The translations under genes were made by a program, and so were the position numbers. Positions 37,701 through 45,474 of a stretch of 64,000 bases of DNA are shown piece by piece. The notes beneath the pieces are model-generated. The model was not told the DNA's origin and searched no databases. It saw nothing but the letters and a program-made list of their open reading frames with translations. Source of the stretch: Acidobacteriota bacterium (GTDB taxonomy: Bacteria; Acidobacteriota; Blastocatellia; Pyrinomonadales; Pyrinomonadaceae); the NCBI GenBank assembly GCA_018269075.1, contig JAFDVJ010000026.1:46698-110697 (forward strand), read 5' to 3'. How positions within the stretch are numbered: the stretch's first letter is position 1; the number at the start of each line of letters is the position of its first letter.

Positions 37701-38041
37701 AGATCAACCGCCAAAAGCTGTCGCGCGTCCGGCTGATCGTGCTTTCGGCCTGCGAAACCGGCGTCGAGACCTATTACGGCGGCGAGGGGATGATCGGCGC
37801 GGCGCGGGCGTTTCTCGAAGCCGACGTGCCGCTCATCGTCGGCAGCCAGTGGGCGGTCGATTCCGAAGCGACGGCCGCGCTGATGATCAGATTTCACGAT
37901 TACCGTAAAAAACAGAATCTGCCGACGACGGCGGCGCTCCGGCGGGCGCAACTCGATCTGCTGACCGCGCCGGATTCACGATTTCGAGAGCCGTTCTACT
38001 GGGCGGGATTCCTCCCGATCGGCGGCTATGCGAACTACTAA
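34793..38041 (+). CDS. TPR-CHAT protein with N-terminal TM anchor
   Basis: The 1082-residue protein has one TM helix at about 18-40 (VLFPVAAGLLLLVVLFGVW), TPR-like helical repeats from about 100 to 720 and a C-terminal CHAT domain (about 790-1080). The CHAT dyad is H946 (VVHYAGHY) and C987 (VLSACETG); GSQWAVDSEAT follows, as in canonical CHAT proteins. The topology suggests that the TPR and CHAT parts are on one membrane face. CHAT proteases bound to TPRs are known to be activated through partner recognition, as in the TPR-CHAT protease of type III-E CRISPR. No CRISPR is seen here. The start has only a weak ribosome site. Confidence 0.9.
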   Translation: MKSAPIDQIVDKKKPAAVGKVLFPVAAGLLLLVVLFGVWKSFVRRPSAEQEGLTELRAAFRGRRNIESRTTGGLDYAPLTVTRGAEQILPADETARLRAKSLLLEAVGGAEDAGPYHALGLFYLNEKQFDAALGQLNSALVYAPDDPGLRNDAGAACLEKAALADTDGRGDEFFENADAGLRHLDRALALDADRLEPLFNRALLLQKMRLGGEARRAWEKYLEKDAASPWAEEARRNLELLEKRAASIRSRAEILSDFLDAFRARNDSEAWRIVSETKEFVTGVMLSGQLAQGFLEADAENRKTEAAELLSALRYLGELENKNAGDPYFAELAAFYQKSSAPQRARLGAAQREIQKAQAFLFEPNFNEALKSYDRARQLLAAAGDVWNAGLVEYQICYCLCQIDRLDESNARLKALSDRSRLRNHKWLRSLADNWIGGNYLSLGEISKAVAANRQSLELARETGDVYNIQRNYIQMAEEYRTIDNAPKALSLIRESIGYPTTYHEFPRQTWRNLFFTTQILFTFKLYAAAAVYAGEEIDFAGDRLKDNWMIHAGLIHAGVINGQLGRFPEALGQVRKSVELAETFPDEEMKQRLLAESYTTLAHLERLSGDCGAAVENYGRAIEIGEKMRSVIGVYDARRGRLLCYVAGDDPAVRSEMEILKRQFDENRRQIGEEADRNIFFDNQQNVYDIATGYAYLRLRDPEQAFDYAESSRARSLLDSIEKDAKPVSEPLGPAAIRRSMPAGAQMLYYAVLPDRILIWHLSGADFTTVEAPVGQDLLEDRIRRYSKLLIARTDDDERRALAGELYGWLIAPVESSLEKDKPVCIVGDKALLRLPFASLVTPAGKYLIEDYALSYAPSATVFIKETEIAARKPAAGGETLLSIGNPAFSRSEYAGLDNLPSAADEARGIVDGYRNPKLFLAGEARKESILNNLNSTDVVHYAGHYVPNEKSPAQSKFLLAAGDLTVEEINRQKLSRVRLIVLSACETGVETYYGGEGMIGAARAFLEADVPLIVGSQWAVDSEATAALMIRFHDYRKKQNLPTTAALRRAQLDLLTAPDSRFREPFYWAGFLPIGGYANY

Positions 38042-38062
38042 AAACACCAAAGGAGAAAACTA

Positions 38063-38941
38063 ATGACCACTGAATTTCCGGTATTTACCGACACGATCCC
38101 CGAAAATCCGAAGCTCAAGATTCGTTTGAGCGGTTTGGGGGTTTTATGTTTCAGCGAGGAGCACAACCGCGCGGAGAGCGGCTATCTCGACCTTGAGGAT
38201 CACGACGCGATGTTTATTATGACGAGGGATTCGGACACCCGGACGGTAATCAAATACGCTTCGATGCGCGGTTTGACGGTCGAAGTTGCGACGCCGGAGA
38301 AGGGCCTCGGGAAATGTTTTTACCGCGACGGTTCTCCGATGAACTTCGAAAATATGCTCGATCTGGCGAAGATTTACCCGAACGCGTCCGGTTTTGACCC
38401 GGCGGCCAAATTTCAGGCGCGTATTTTTATCGACGACGCCGTTTATTTTACCGACGCCGCGACCATCAAAAAGGTCATCCCTTTCGATCAGAACAAGCCG
38501 ACCGTCAAATTCAACCCGCGAACGATCGGACAGGCGCTTTTCGCGTATGTCGAAAACCGGGAAGTCACGGTCGCGATTAACGGCGAAACGATTCCGCTCG
38601 AATCCGGCGAAACCTACACGATGCATATTCAATCGAACTGCCGCGAAGTCAAGGAAAGCGATTTCAAACATTACTTCGACATTCTCAAAAATCCCGGCGA
38701 CCTTCGGATAAACCTGGATTTTCCCGAGGGTCACAGCCCGACGTCGCTCGTGTACGAAATGCGTCTGTTCGATGCCCTGCAGGAGCAGTTTAAGTCGCTG
38801 CTGCTCAAAGGCGAAGAAGATGACAAACAGAGGGCGATCGCAGATTTTCAGGGCAGGCTGAGCTTTCTGCAGGACATCCGGTGCGTGCCGAAGCCGTGTT
38901 TGAAGGTCGTTTACGCCGACGAACCGCGCAGTCTGCCGTAA
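38063..38941 (+). CDS. Unrecognised partner of the TPR-CHAT protein
   Basis: The 292-residue soluble protein has AAGGAG 7 bp before its ATG and starts 21 bp after the TPR-CHAT stop, so the two are surely co-transcribed. It is strand-rich (KIRLSGLGVLCFSEE, VTVAINGETIPLESGETYTMHI) with a helical segment at about 240-275. I do not recognise a family. By position it could be a substrate, inhibitor or sensor partner of the CHAT protease. Confidence 0.7.
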   Translation: MTTEFPVFTDTIPENPKLKIRLSGLGVLCFSEEHNRAESGYLDLEDHDAMFIMTRDSDTRTVIKYASMRGLTVEVATPEKGLGKCFYRDGSPMNFENMLDLAKIYPNASGFDPAAKFQARIFIDDAVYFTDAATIKKVIPFDQNKPTVKFNPRTIGQALFAYVENREVTVAINGETIPLESGETYTMHIQSNCREVKESDFKHYFDILKNPGDLRINLDFPEGHSPTSLVYEMRLFDALQEQFKSLLLKGEEDDKQRAIADFQGRLSFLQDIRCVPKPCLKVVYADEPRSLP

Positions 38942-38961
38942 ACGAAGGGAAAATTGAAAGC

Positions 38962-38995
38962 GGCCGGAGCAATCGTGCGCACGATTGCTCCGGCC
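38962..38995. terminator. Bidirectional hairpin terminator
   Basis: A perfect 17-bp inverted repeat with no spacer (GGCCGGAGCAATCGTGC and its complement) lies between the convergent stops at 38941 and 38998. ATTTATTTT follows on the plus side. It may also mark the right edge of the island. Confidence 0.75.
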
Positions 38996-38997
38996 AT

Positions 38998-41277
38998 TTA
39001 TTTTGCGGCCCGCATCTTTTTCAAATCTTCCGCGTAGAGGTTCGAGAGGATCTTTTCGGGCGTGAACGGCGCGTCGAAGCGCGGGAAGTTTTCCGGGTTG
39101 AAGGCCCGGACCGCGTCGCGGAGCGCGAAATACGCGCCGATGCCGTACATCAGCGGCGGTTCGCCGACGGCCTTCGAATTGAAGATCGCGAGATTTTCGC
39201 GGTCGGTCTCGAGCGCGACGATCGCGATCTCTTTCGGCACCGAGTAAACGTCCGGCACCTTGTAGGTCGAGAGCGCGTTCGAGCGCAGCCGGCCGTCGGC
39301 GTCGTAGACGACCTCTTCCATCGTCAGCCAGCCGATGCCCTGCACGATGCCGCCCTCGATCTGCCCGTGATCGACGGCCGTGTTCATCGAGCGGCCGAAA
39401 TCGTGACAGACCCTGACGTAATCGATCTCGTAGGTGCCGCGCCGGCAGTCGACGGTGACGCCGACGGCGGCCGCGCCGTAAACGTGATAGGCGAAAGCGT
39501 GCCCCTTCGCGACCGACCAGTCGAAACCGATCCCCGGCGTCGCGTAATGCGCGTGCTCGCTGAGGCTGACGCGCTGCGAATAAGCCTCGTTGACGAGCCC
39601 CAGCCAGTCGAGATTCGTGCTCTCGCCGCCGAGTCGGACGAAGCCGTTGTCGAGCGTCACGTCGTCGGGCGATTCGGCCTCGACGAGCGGCGCGGCGACG
39701 TTTTTCAGTCTTTTGAGGATCGTCTCGCAGGCGATCTCGGTCGCTTTGCCGTTGAGATCGGCGGCGGCCGACGCGGCGGTCGGGCTCGTGTTGGCGATCC
39801 GCAGCGTGTTCGTCGAGTGGACGCGGACGCGGTCGACCGGCAGCGAGAAGACGCGGGCGGCGACCTGCGCGATCTTGGTGTTGACGCCCTGGCCCATCTC
39901 GACGGCCGCGGTCGAGACGGCGACCGAGCCGTCCGTGTAGACGTGAACGAGCGCGCGCGCCTGGTTCATCAGCGTTTTCGTGAACGAGATGCCGAAACAG
40001 AGCGGCATCAGCGCGAAGCCTTTTTTGACGAATTTATTAGCGCGGTTGAATTCTTCGGCCTCCCGTTTCAGGCCGGCGAAGTCGAAGCGCGCGTCGGCCT
40101 GCGTCCACGCCGCGAGCGCTTCGGATTCGGCGATCTGCCCGTAGGGAAATTCGTCGCCGCTTTCGATCAGATTCCTTCGCTGGATCTCCTCGCGCGCGAC
40201 GCCGAGCTTTTCGGCCGCGTGCGCGATCGCCGATTCGATGACGAACATCCCCTGCGGGCCGCCGAAACCGCGAAAGGCCGTGTTCGGCGGCAGGTTCGTT
40301 TTGCACGAATAAGCGACGGCCGAAACGTTCGGGATGAAATAGGCATTCGTCGCGTGGAAAAGCGTCCGTTCGAGCACCGGCAGCGAGAGATCGCAGGCCG
40401 CGCCGGCGTTTTGATAATAGGTCGCTTCATAGGCGACGATCTTCAGATCTTTGTCCAATCCGATCTTATAATCGGACGAATACGGGTGCCGCTTGCCGGT
40501 CATCCGCATATCTTCCATCCGGTGGAGCGCGAATTTGACGGGCCGCTTCGCGAGCTGCGCGCCGACCGCCGCGAGCGCCGCCCACGCGTTGGCCTGATCT
40601 TCCTTGCCGCCGAAACCGCCGCCGAGCCGCGTCACGTCGACCTCGACGAGGTTCATCGGAATCCCGGTCACGCGCGAAACGGCGCGCTGGACGGCGGTCG
40701 GGCCCTGCGTCGACGAATAGACCTTCAAACCTCCGTGTTCGCCCGGCACGACGTACGCGCCCTGCGTTTCGATGTAGAGATGCTCCTGCCCGCCCGAATC
40801 GGCGCGGCCCTCGAAAATATGCGCGCAGTCCTCAAACGCCCGTTCGGTGTCGCCCAGTTTGAAACGCTTCGGCGGCGCGATCAATTCGTTTTTCGCCTGC
40901 GCCGCGCGGGCGTCGGTGACGATTTCGAGCGGCTCGATCTCGGCCGTGATCAAACGCGCGGCGGCGCGCGCCTGTTCTTCGGTTTCGGCGAGCACGAGCG
41001 CGACCGGCATTCCGCAGAAATGAACTTCATCGTCGGCCAGCAGCGGCTCGTCCGGCAGAATTCCGCCGATCTGATTCTCGCCGACGAGATCAGTTGCCGT
41101 GATCACGCGGACGACGCCCGGCGCGCCCGCGGCCCGCGACACGTCGACGCTTTTCAATTTCCCGTGCGCGACCGGCGAATCGTAAACGCCGGCGAAAAGA
41201 GTGCCTTCGAGCAGCGGCACATCGTCCAGATAAACCGATTCGCCGCGAACGTGCGATTTTGAGTCAATGTTTTTCAT
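38998..41277 (-). CDS. xdhB: Xanthine dehydrogenase, molybdopterin-binding subunit
   Basis: The 759-residue protein has the aldehyde oxidase/xanthine dehydrogenase a/b hammerhead start (GESVYLDD, GTLFAGVYDSPVAHGKL) and the Moco-binding domain with GGGFGGKE, the arginine-containing FRGFGGPQG, and the C-terminal GEPP motif with the active-site glutamate (AVGEPPLMYG). It oxidises hypoxanthine and xanthine to urate together with the xdhA product. The size matches XdhB of two-subunit bacterial enzymes. A RAYT cassette separates it from the rest of the operon. Confidence 0.93.
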   Translation of the reverse strand: MKNIDSKSHVRGESVYLDDVPLLEGTLFAGVYDSPVAHGKLKSVDVSRAAGAPGVVRVITATDLVGENQIGGILPDEPLLADDEVHFCGMPVALVLAETEEQARAAARLITAEIEPLEIVTDARAAQAKNELIAPPKRFKLGDTERAFEDCAHIFEGRADSGGQEHLYIETQGAYVVPGEHGGLKVYSSTQGPTAVQRAVSRVTGIPMNLVEVDVTRLGGGFGGKEDQANAWAALAAVGAQLAKRPVKFALHRMEDMRMTGKRHPYSSDYKIGLDKDLKIVAYEATYYQNAGAACDLSLPVLERTLFHATNAYFIPNVSAVAYSCKTNLPPNTAFRGFGGPQGMFVIESAIAHAAEKLGVAREEIQRRNLIESGDEFPYGQIAESEALAAWTQADARFDFAGLKREAEEFNRANKFVKKGFALMPLCFGISFTKTLMNQARALVHVYTDGSVAVSTAAVEMGQGVNTKIAQVAARVFSLPVDRVRVHSTNTLRIANTSPTAASAAADLNGKATEIACETILKRLKNVAAPLVEAESPDDVTLDNGFVRLGGESTNLDWLGLVNEAYSQRVSLSEHAHYATPGIGFDWSVAKGHAFAYHVYGAAAVGVTVDCRRGTYEIDYVRVCHDFGRSMNTAVDHGQIEGGIVQGIGWLTMEEVVYDADGRLRSNALSTYKVPDVYSVPKEIAIVALETDRENLAIFNSKAVGEPPLMYGIGAYFALRDAVRAFNPENFPRFDAPFTPEKILSNLYAEDLKKMRAAK

Positions 41278-41287
41278 AAATTTACGG

Positions 41288-41365
41288 GCGAGGCAGAGCC
41301 TCGCCGAAATGGGGCCAACTTACCGGTGAGTCGGAGACTCACCGCACATCGGGCGGCGGAGCCGC
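41288..41365. repeat. REP copy flanking the RAYT gene (left)
   Basis: The block of about 78 bp contains three short palindromes in order: GCGAGGCAGAGCCTCGC, GGTGAGTCGGAGACTCACC and GCGGCGGAGCCGC. An almost identical copy is at 42126-42204, in direct orientation. Positions 41500-41530 hold a partial inverted copy (TTTGCGGCTCCGCCGCCCGATGTGCGG region). Confidence 0.88.
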
Positions 41366-41573
41366 GAAAAGATCTTAAAATGCCTGCCGGAAAGGACGAA
41401 CCGTTCCCCACATCCTACGGCGAAGCCGCAGATAAAAAGCAGGCTCGCGAAATCGATCGACGATCGAAAGGCTCATCGTCCGACGATCGGAAATTTTCGA
41501 TTTGCGGCTCCGCCGCCCGATGTGCGGAAAGGCTGTGCCTTTCCGAAAACGCTCTTCCCCGATATTGGCGAGG

Positions 41574-42116
41574 CTATGCCTCGCGCCATTCGATTTTATC
41601 AAGATCGGCCGCCAAAGGCTCATCGTCAAGCGGCCGGCGACCCCAGATCCGCGCGCTCGAATAACGATAATCTTCGGCTTTTTCGACCAGACCGGCACGC
41701 ACCGGATTCTGATGAATGTAATTGACCTTCTGCATAAAAGTCGCTTCGTTGTTGACCGAAAAAACATTCGGATGATGTTCCCACAACGAATATTTGTATT
41801 CGTGCTTTTTCGTTTCCTGTCTCAGTTTATTGAGCGAGCTCGTAAAATCGTTTTCCTTCAGATAATCGATCACGCGGCGCGCCGAAATGCCGTTCATAAA
41901 TCGCAAAACTTCCGAAGATTTCCGGTTCGAATCGGTCAACAGATGATAATGATCGGGCATTATCACATAGGCGAAAATCAGGATTCCGCCGGATTTTCGC
42001 GCTTCGGCAAATGCGCCGGCGGCGATTTCCGCGAGCTTTTCCTTCTGAAAAACGGGCAGCCGATGATGCGTCACCGAAGTCAGATAAAATGCCGGGGTAT
42101 CGATGGAAATCTTCAT
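41574..42116 (-). mobile_element. REP-associated tyrosine transposase (RAYT)
   Basis: The 180-residue protein of the IS200/IS605-like Y1 family has the HUH-type motif MPDHYHLL and a downstream NYIHQNPVRAGLVEKAEDYRYSS signature. It would cut and paste REP palindromes as single strands. It is bracketed by direct REP copies at 41288-41365 and 42126-42204. The cassette has been inserted in the xdh operon between xdhB and a small membrane-protein gene. The active-site tyrosine lies in the helix after the NPVRAG motif or in the preceding one; I did not resolve which. Confidence 0.9.
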
Positions 42117-42125
42117 ATCCGCAAC

Positions 42126-42204
42126 GCGAGGCCGAGCCTCGCCGAAATGGGGGCCAACTTACCGGTGAGTCGGAGACTCACCGCACATCGGGCGGCGGAG
42201 CCGC
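42126..42204. repeat. REP copy flanking the RAYT gene (right)
   Basis: Direct copy of the 41288-41365 block with one extra G and two substitutions. Together with the left copy it delimits the RAYT cassette. Confidence 0.88.
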
Positions 42205-42274
42205 AAAACCATATAATCATCTTCTGTTAAACCCTAACGGGAAATCACCAGATGATAATCCCCTTTCTCAAACC

Positions 42275-42748
42275 CTAATTGCTCTCCAGCAACGTAAACG
42301 AGAGCAGCTTGAGCTCGCCTTTGAAAAAGCTCCAGACGAATTTGCCGGAGAGCGTTTCGTTGGCGGTCTGGGCGGTGCAGATCGCGCTGATGCGGGCCGG
42401 CCGGCCGCGTTTGAGTTCGATTTTGTCGCGCAGCGAAACGGTTTCGGTCGCCGTGCAGACGGTTTCGGCGGCGATCGGAGCCTCGGTCAATTTTGTCCGG
42501 GCCTGCCGCAGATCGCTCGTGAAAACGCCTTCGGGCGTTTCGGCGATCAGTTCCTCGTCGGCTTTGGCGAAGATCGCGTGATAATTCTGCGCGAACAATT
42601 TGGCGTAGAAATCGCGCGCGAAGGTCGTCGCGACGCCTTCGAGCTGCGGCGTTTTCCGCCAGTCGACGAAGACCGCGACGGCCGCGATTACCGCGCCGAG
42701 CGCGATCAAAACCCCGATCGCATAAAACTTTTTGACGTTCATTCCCAT
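42275..42748 (-). CDS. Small membrane-anchored protein in the xdh operon
   Basis: The 157-residue protein has an N-terminal TM helix (VKKFYAIGVLIALGAVIAAVAVF) and a soluble domain of about 120 residues with a strand-rich end (FVWSFFKGELKLLSFTLLE), similar in pattern to NTF2/DUF3887 folds. It starts 2 bp after the xdhA stop, so it is translationally coupled. A MNVKK start at 42742 is also possible. A role linked to xanthine dehydrogenase is inferred from position only. Confidence 0.7.
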   Translation of the reverse strand: MGMNVKKFYAIGVLIALGAVIAAVAVFVDWRKTPQLEGVATTFARDFYAKLFAQNYHAIFAKADEELIAETPEGVFTSDLRQARTKLTEAPIAAETVCTATETVSLRDKIELKRGRPARISAICTAQTANETLSGKFVWSFFKGELKLLSFTLLESN

Positions 42749-42750
42749 AC

Positions 42751-44187
42751 TCAGACGCCGAACAGTTCGGCGAAATGCGCGGTGAAAAGCTGCCGCGCGA
42801 GCAGTCGTTTGTATTCGGCCGTGCCGCGGACGTCGGAGATCGGCGCGATCTCGGTCTGGAGGATTTCCGCCGCCTCGGAAACAATTTCTTCGGTGATTTC
42901 CCGGCCGCGCAGAAATTCCGAGGTTTTCCGCAGATAAAGCGGTGTCGCGAAGACGCCGCCGACCGCGGCGTGCGCCCGCTCGATCGTGTTTCCGGCGACC
43001 TTCAAACCGATCGCCGAATTGACCGACGCGATGTCGAGATAGGTCCGCTTGCAGACCTTTTCGAAATTGAAATGCGTGAAATCTTTGCGAAAACTGATTT
43101 TGCGGATGTATTCCTCGGGCTTTTTGGCGAGCTGCTTGTAGCCGCGATAAAAATCCCTGAGCGCGAGCGCGCGCGCCGAATCGTCCGCGTCGACGAGCTC
43201 GATCTCGGCGTCGAGCGCGAGAAACCACGCCGTCATATCGCCGATCGGCGAGGCGTTGACGAAATTGCCCGCGAGCGTCGCCATATTGCGGATCGGCGTC
43301 GACGAAACGAGTTTCAGATGCCGGTAAAGATCCGGAAAAATCCTTTGAAAAACATCGGATTCCATCAGATCGGTGACGACGACCGCCGCGCCGACCTCGA
43401 CCATCTCTCCGGCCTCCTCGATCAACCGCAAATCCGCCCGGTCGAAAAGATTCTCCGCCGCCATCTCGGCCATTTCCTCGGGCCGCTGGACGTAAAGATC
43501 AGTCCCACCGGAAACAAAGGATTTCGGATTTCGGATTTCGGATTTCGGATTGTCGACGGCGGAAGCGCGATTCGAACTTTCGGCCCCGATACTCGCGAGC
43601 CGCTCCTTAATCGCGGCGAAATACGCCGGCACGATGCCCGTCTCGATCGCCCGCTTCAAAATCTCCTCTTCTCCTCTTCTCCTCTTCTCCTCTTCTCCCT
43701 CCATTTCCCCGGTGTCGCATAAACGAGCCGCCGCGCGCTCGATCGACTTATAACCCGTGCAGCGGCAGATGTTGCCGTCGATCGCGGAGACGGCCGCCGC
43801 TTTCGATTTCGGTGCGTCGTCGAGACAGAAGCCGGTCAGCGACATCACGAAGCCGACCGTGCAGAAGCCGCACTGCGTGCCGGATTCGTCGACGAGCGCC
43901 GACTGGACCGGCGTCAGCTCGCCGTCGGCAGGATTGACGCCCTCGACGGTCACGATATGCTTGCCGGCGGCGTTCGCGAGCGGCATCAGACACGAGGTCT
44001 GCGAGCGGTATTTGACGCGTCCGTCGTGCAGCTCGCCGACGAGCACCGTGCACGCGCCGCAGTCGCCCTCGCGACAGCCGATCTTCGTGCCTTTCAGGTT
44101 TTTGCGGTACCGGACGAAATCCAAAACGGTCGTGCCCGTCGGGAGCGCGGTTTCGATGGTCTGGTTGTTTAAGATAAATTTGATCAT
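42751..44187 (-). CDS. xdhA: Xanthine dehydrogenase, 2Fe-2S plus FAD subunit
   Basis: The 478-residue protein has an N-terminal plant-type 2Fe-2S domain (GCREGDCGACTVL, C...), a second 2Fe-2S domain with CGFCTVG and CRCTGY, then an FAD-binding domain (FVSGGTDLYVQ, TLAGNFVNASPIGD) and CO-dehydrogenase-type C-terminus. It passes electrons from the Moco subunit to NAD. The linker (about 155-230) contains an 8-bp repeat read as EEEKRRRGEEE (43658-43700) and a CCGAAAT run read as NPKSEIRNPKSF (43523-43553), both extending the linker without breaking the frame. Confidence 0.93.
   Translation of the reverse strand: MIKFILNNQTIETALPTGTTVLDFVRYRKNLKGTKIGCREGDCGACTVLVGELHDGRVKYRSQTSCLMPLANAAGKHIVTVEGVNPADGELTPVQSALVDESGTQCGFCTVGFVMSLTGFCLDDAPKSKAAAVSAIDGNICRCTGYKSIERAAARLCDTGEMEGEEEKRRRGEEEILKRAIETGIVPAYFAAIKERLASIGAESSNRASAVDNPKSEIRNPKSFVSGGTDLYVQRPEEMAEMAAENLFDRADLRLIEEAGEMVEVGAAVVVTDLMESDVFQRIFPDLYRHLKLVSSTPIRNMATLAGNFVNASPIGDMTAWFLALDAEIELVDADDSARALALRDFYRGYKQLAKKPEEYIRKISFRKDFTHFNFEKVCKRTYLDIASVNSAIGLKVAGNTIERAHAAVGGVFATPLYLRKTSEFLRGREITEEIVSEAAEILQTEIAPISDVRGTAEYKRLLARQLFTAHFAELFGV
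43523..43700. repeat. Two microrepeats within the xdhA linker
   Basis: A GGATTTC heptamer run (43523-43553) and a CTCTTCTC octamer run (43658-43700) both lie between the sequences for the second iron-sulfur domain and the FAD domain. Each also occurs as an intergenic run elsewhere in the window, at 5100-5230. Confidence 0.85.
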
Positions 44188-44305
44188 CTGAAGAATATAA
44201 TAACGGGGAAATTTATGATAAACGAAGAGCCGGCAAATTTCTAACCGTTCGGCCGGCCTCGATCATCTGGTTGTCGGGTTTTTACGGCCGAAACGAAGAA
44301 CTTTC

Positions 44306-44398
44306 GGAATAGATGAGAGATGAGAGATGATAACTGATAGATTTTCCTGATTTCCGGTCTGTCATCTATCATCTGTCATCTTTCATCTATTCCGAAAG
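44306..44398. repeat. Inverted ATGAGAG-type heptamer repeat
   Basis: Same family as 3211-3301: GGAATAGATGAGAGATGAGAG on the left and CATCTTTCATCTATTCC on the right, separated by CTGATAG-rich sequence. It fills most of the 228-bp gap between xdhA and the DUF606 gene. Confidence 0.75.
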
Positions 44399-44415
44399 CG
44401 CTTTTCAAACGGCCC

Positions 44416-44874
44416 TCAAAACTGCCGGATCAGGATGACGCCGACGGTGATCAGCGCGGCGCCGAGGACGCGGTAGAGATTGATCGGTTTTTCGGGAATG
44501 CCGAGCACGCCGAAATGGTCGATCAAAAGCGTCGCGAGCATCTGGCCGCCGATCGCTAAAGAAAAAGTGAGCGCGCCGCCGAGCCGCGGCACGACGGTCG
44601 TCATCACCGAGACGAAGAACGCGCCCAGAAATCCGCCGATCCACGCGACGAGCGGCGCGCCGGTCGCCAGTCCGATCGAGTTTAACGGCACGCCGGTCAG
44701 CAGCATATAAACGAAGAGCGCGAGCGTCCCGACCGCGAACGACAGAAACGCCGCCGTGATCGGCGAACCGGCGTAACCGGCGAGCTTCGAATTGATCGCC
44801 GCCTGCGTCGGCATCATCATCCCGGCGACGAGCGCCAGAATGATGAAAAAATAATTGTTGAAAAAAGAAGACAT
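44416..44874 (-). CDS. DMT-superfamily transporter, DUF606 (YdcZ-like)
   Basis: The 152-residue protein has five hydrophobic helices, beginning FIILALVAGMMMPTQAAINSKL, which is typical of DUF606/YdcZ. Members are half-size DMT exporters that often work as dimers. The substrate is unknown. It lies between purine catabolic genes, so purine or base export is possible but not shown. Confidence 0.8.
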   Translation of the reverse strand: MSSFFNNYFFIILALVAGMMMPTQAAINSKLAGYAGSPITAAFLSFAVGTLALFVYMLLTGVPLNSIGLATGAPLVAWIGGFLGAFFVSVMTTVVPRLGGALTFSLAIGGQMLATLLIDHFGVLGIPEKPINLYRVLGAALITVGVILIRQF

Positions 44875-44877
44875 TTG

Positions 44878-44912
44878 GATTTCGGATTTCGGATTTCGGA
44901 TTTCGGATTGGT
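44878..44912. repeat. GGATTTC heptamer run
   Basis: A CCGAAAT-family run directly upstream of the DUF606 gene start, followed by the recurrent flank GGATTGGTCTGTTT. Confidence 0.8.
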
Positions 44913-44993
44913 CTGTTTCGCGGCGAATCCGGTTTAATCGTTGATTTTTCGAAATATGATCTTTGTCAATTAATGTTTGATCGTATTGCCGTT

Positions 44994-45031
44994 GCGATAC
45001 GACATAACGCGGTTGCGTTATGTCGTATCGC
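44994..45031. terminator. Perfect 17-bp hairpin, possible terminator
   Basis: GCGATACGACATAACGC (44994-45010), loop GGTT, then the exact complement (45015-45031). It lies downstream of the guanine deaminase on the minus strand, just beyond the 21-bp array. No U-tract follows, so a protein-binding or mobile origin is also possible. Confidence 0.55.
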
Positions 45032-45034
45032 CAA

Positions 45035-45307
45035 CGGAATAAGACTTATTCAAAACGGAATATGATCTATCGCGATTGGAATATGATCTATTCAAAGCGG
45101 AATATGATCTATTCAAAATGAAATATGATCTATTCAAAGCGGAATATGATCTATTCAAAACGGAATATGATCTATTCAAAACGGAATATGATCTAATCCA
45201 AATGAAATATGATCTATTCCAAACGGAATATGATCTATTCCAGGCGGAATATGATCTATTCAAAACGAGATATGATCTAATCCAAACGGAATATGATCTG
45301 TTTGGAT
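45035..45307. repeat. 21-bp tandem array, about 13 units
   Basis: Units of the form CGGAATATGATCTATTCAAAA repeat with an exact 21-bp period. Both strands stay open across it (heptapeptides YDLFKTE on plus and LNRSYSV on minus), as follows from a 21-bp period without stops. I see no ribosome site or conserved start and treat it as noncoding. No spacers are present. Confidence 0.9.
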
Positions 45308-45474
45308 TTCGGATTTCGGATTTCGGATTTCGGATTGGTCTGTTTTGCGGCGAATCCGGTTTAATCTTTAATTTTCAGAGCTTAAAAATCTTCTCAACGG
45401 CGGTGTTTTCTTTTCCAACCGCCGACTTTCGCCCCGAATTAATCCGAAATCCGAAATCCGAAATCCGAAATCGT
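45301..45474. repeat. Two facing CCGAAAT heptamer runs
   Basis: A GGATTTC run (45301-45338) and a CCGAAAT run (45440-45474) close the gap before the guanine deaminase stop. A 50-bp piece around 45345-45375 (GCGGCGAATCCGGTTTAATC) repeats that at 44915-44940, so the whole segment was probably duplicated. Confidence 0.8.

Noticed and set aside
18104..45307. CRISPR arrays
   Set aside because: The tandem arrays have no unique spacers, repeats touch each other, and no cas gene is present, although the TPR-CHAT protein recalls type III-E.
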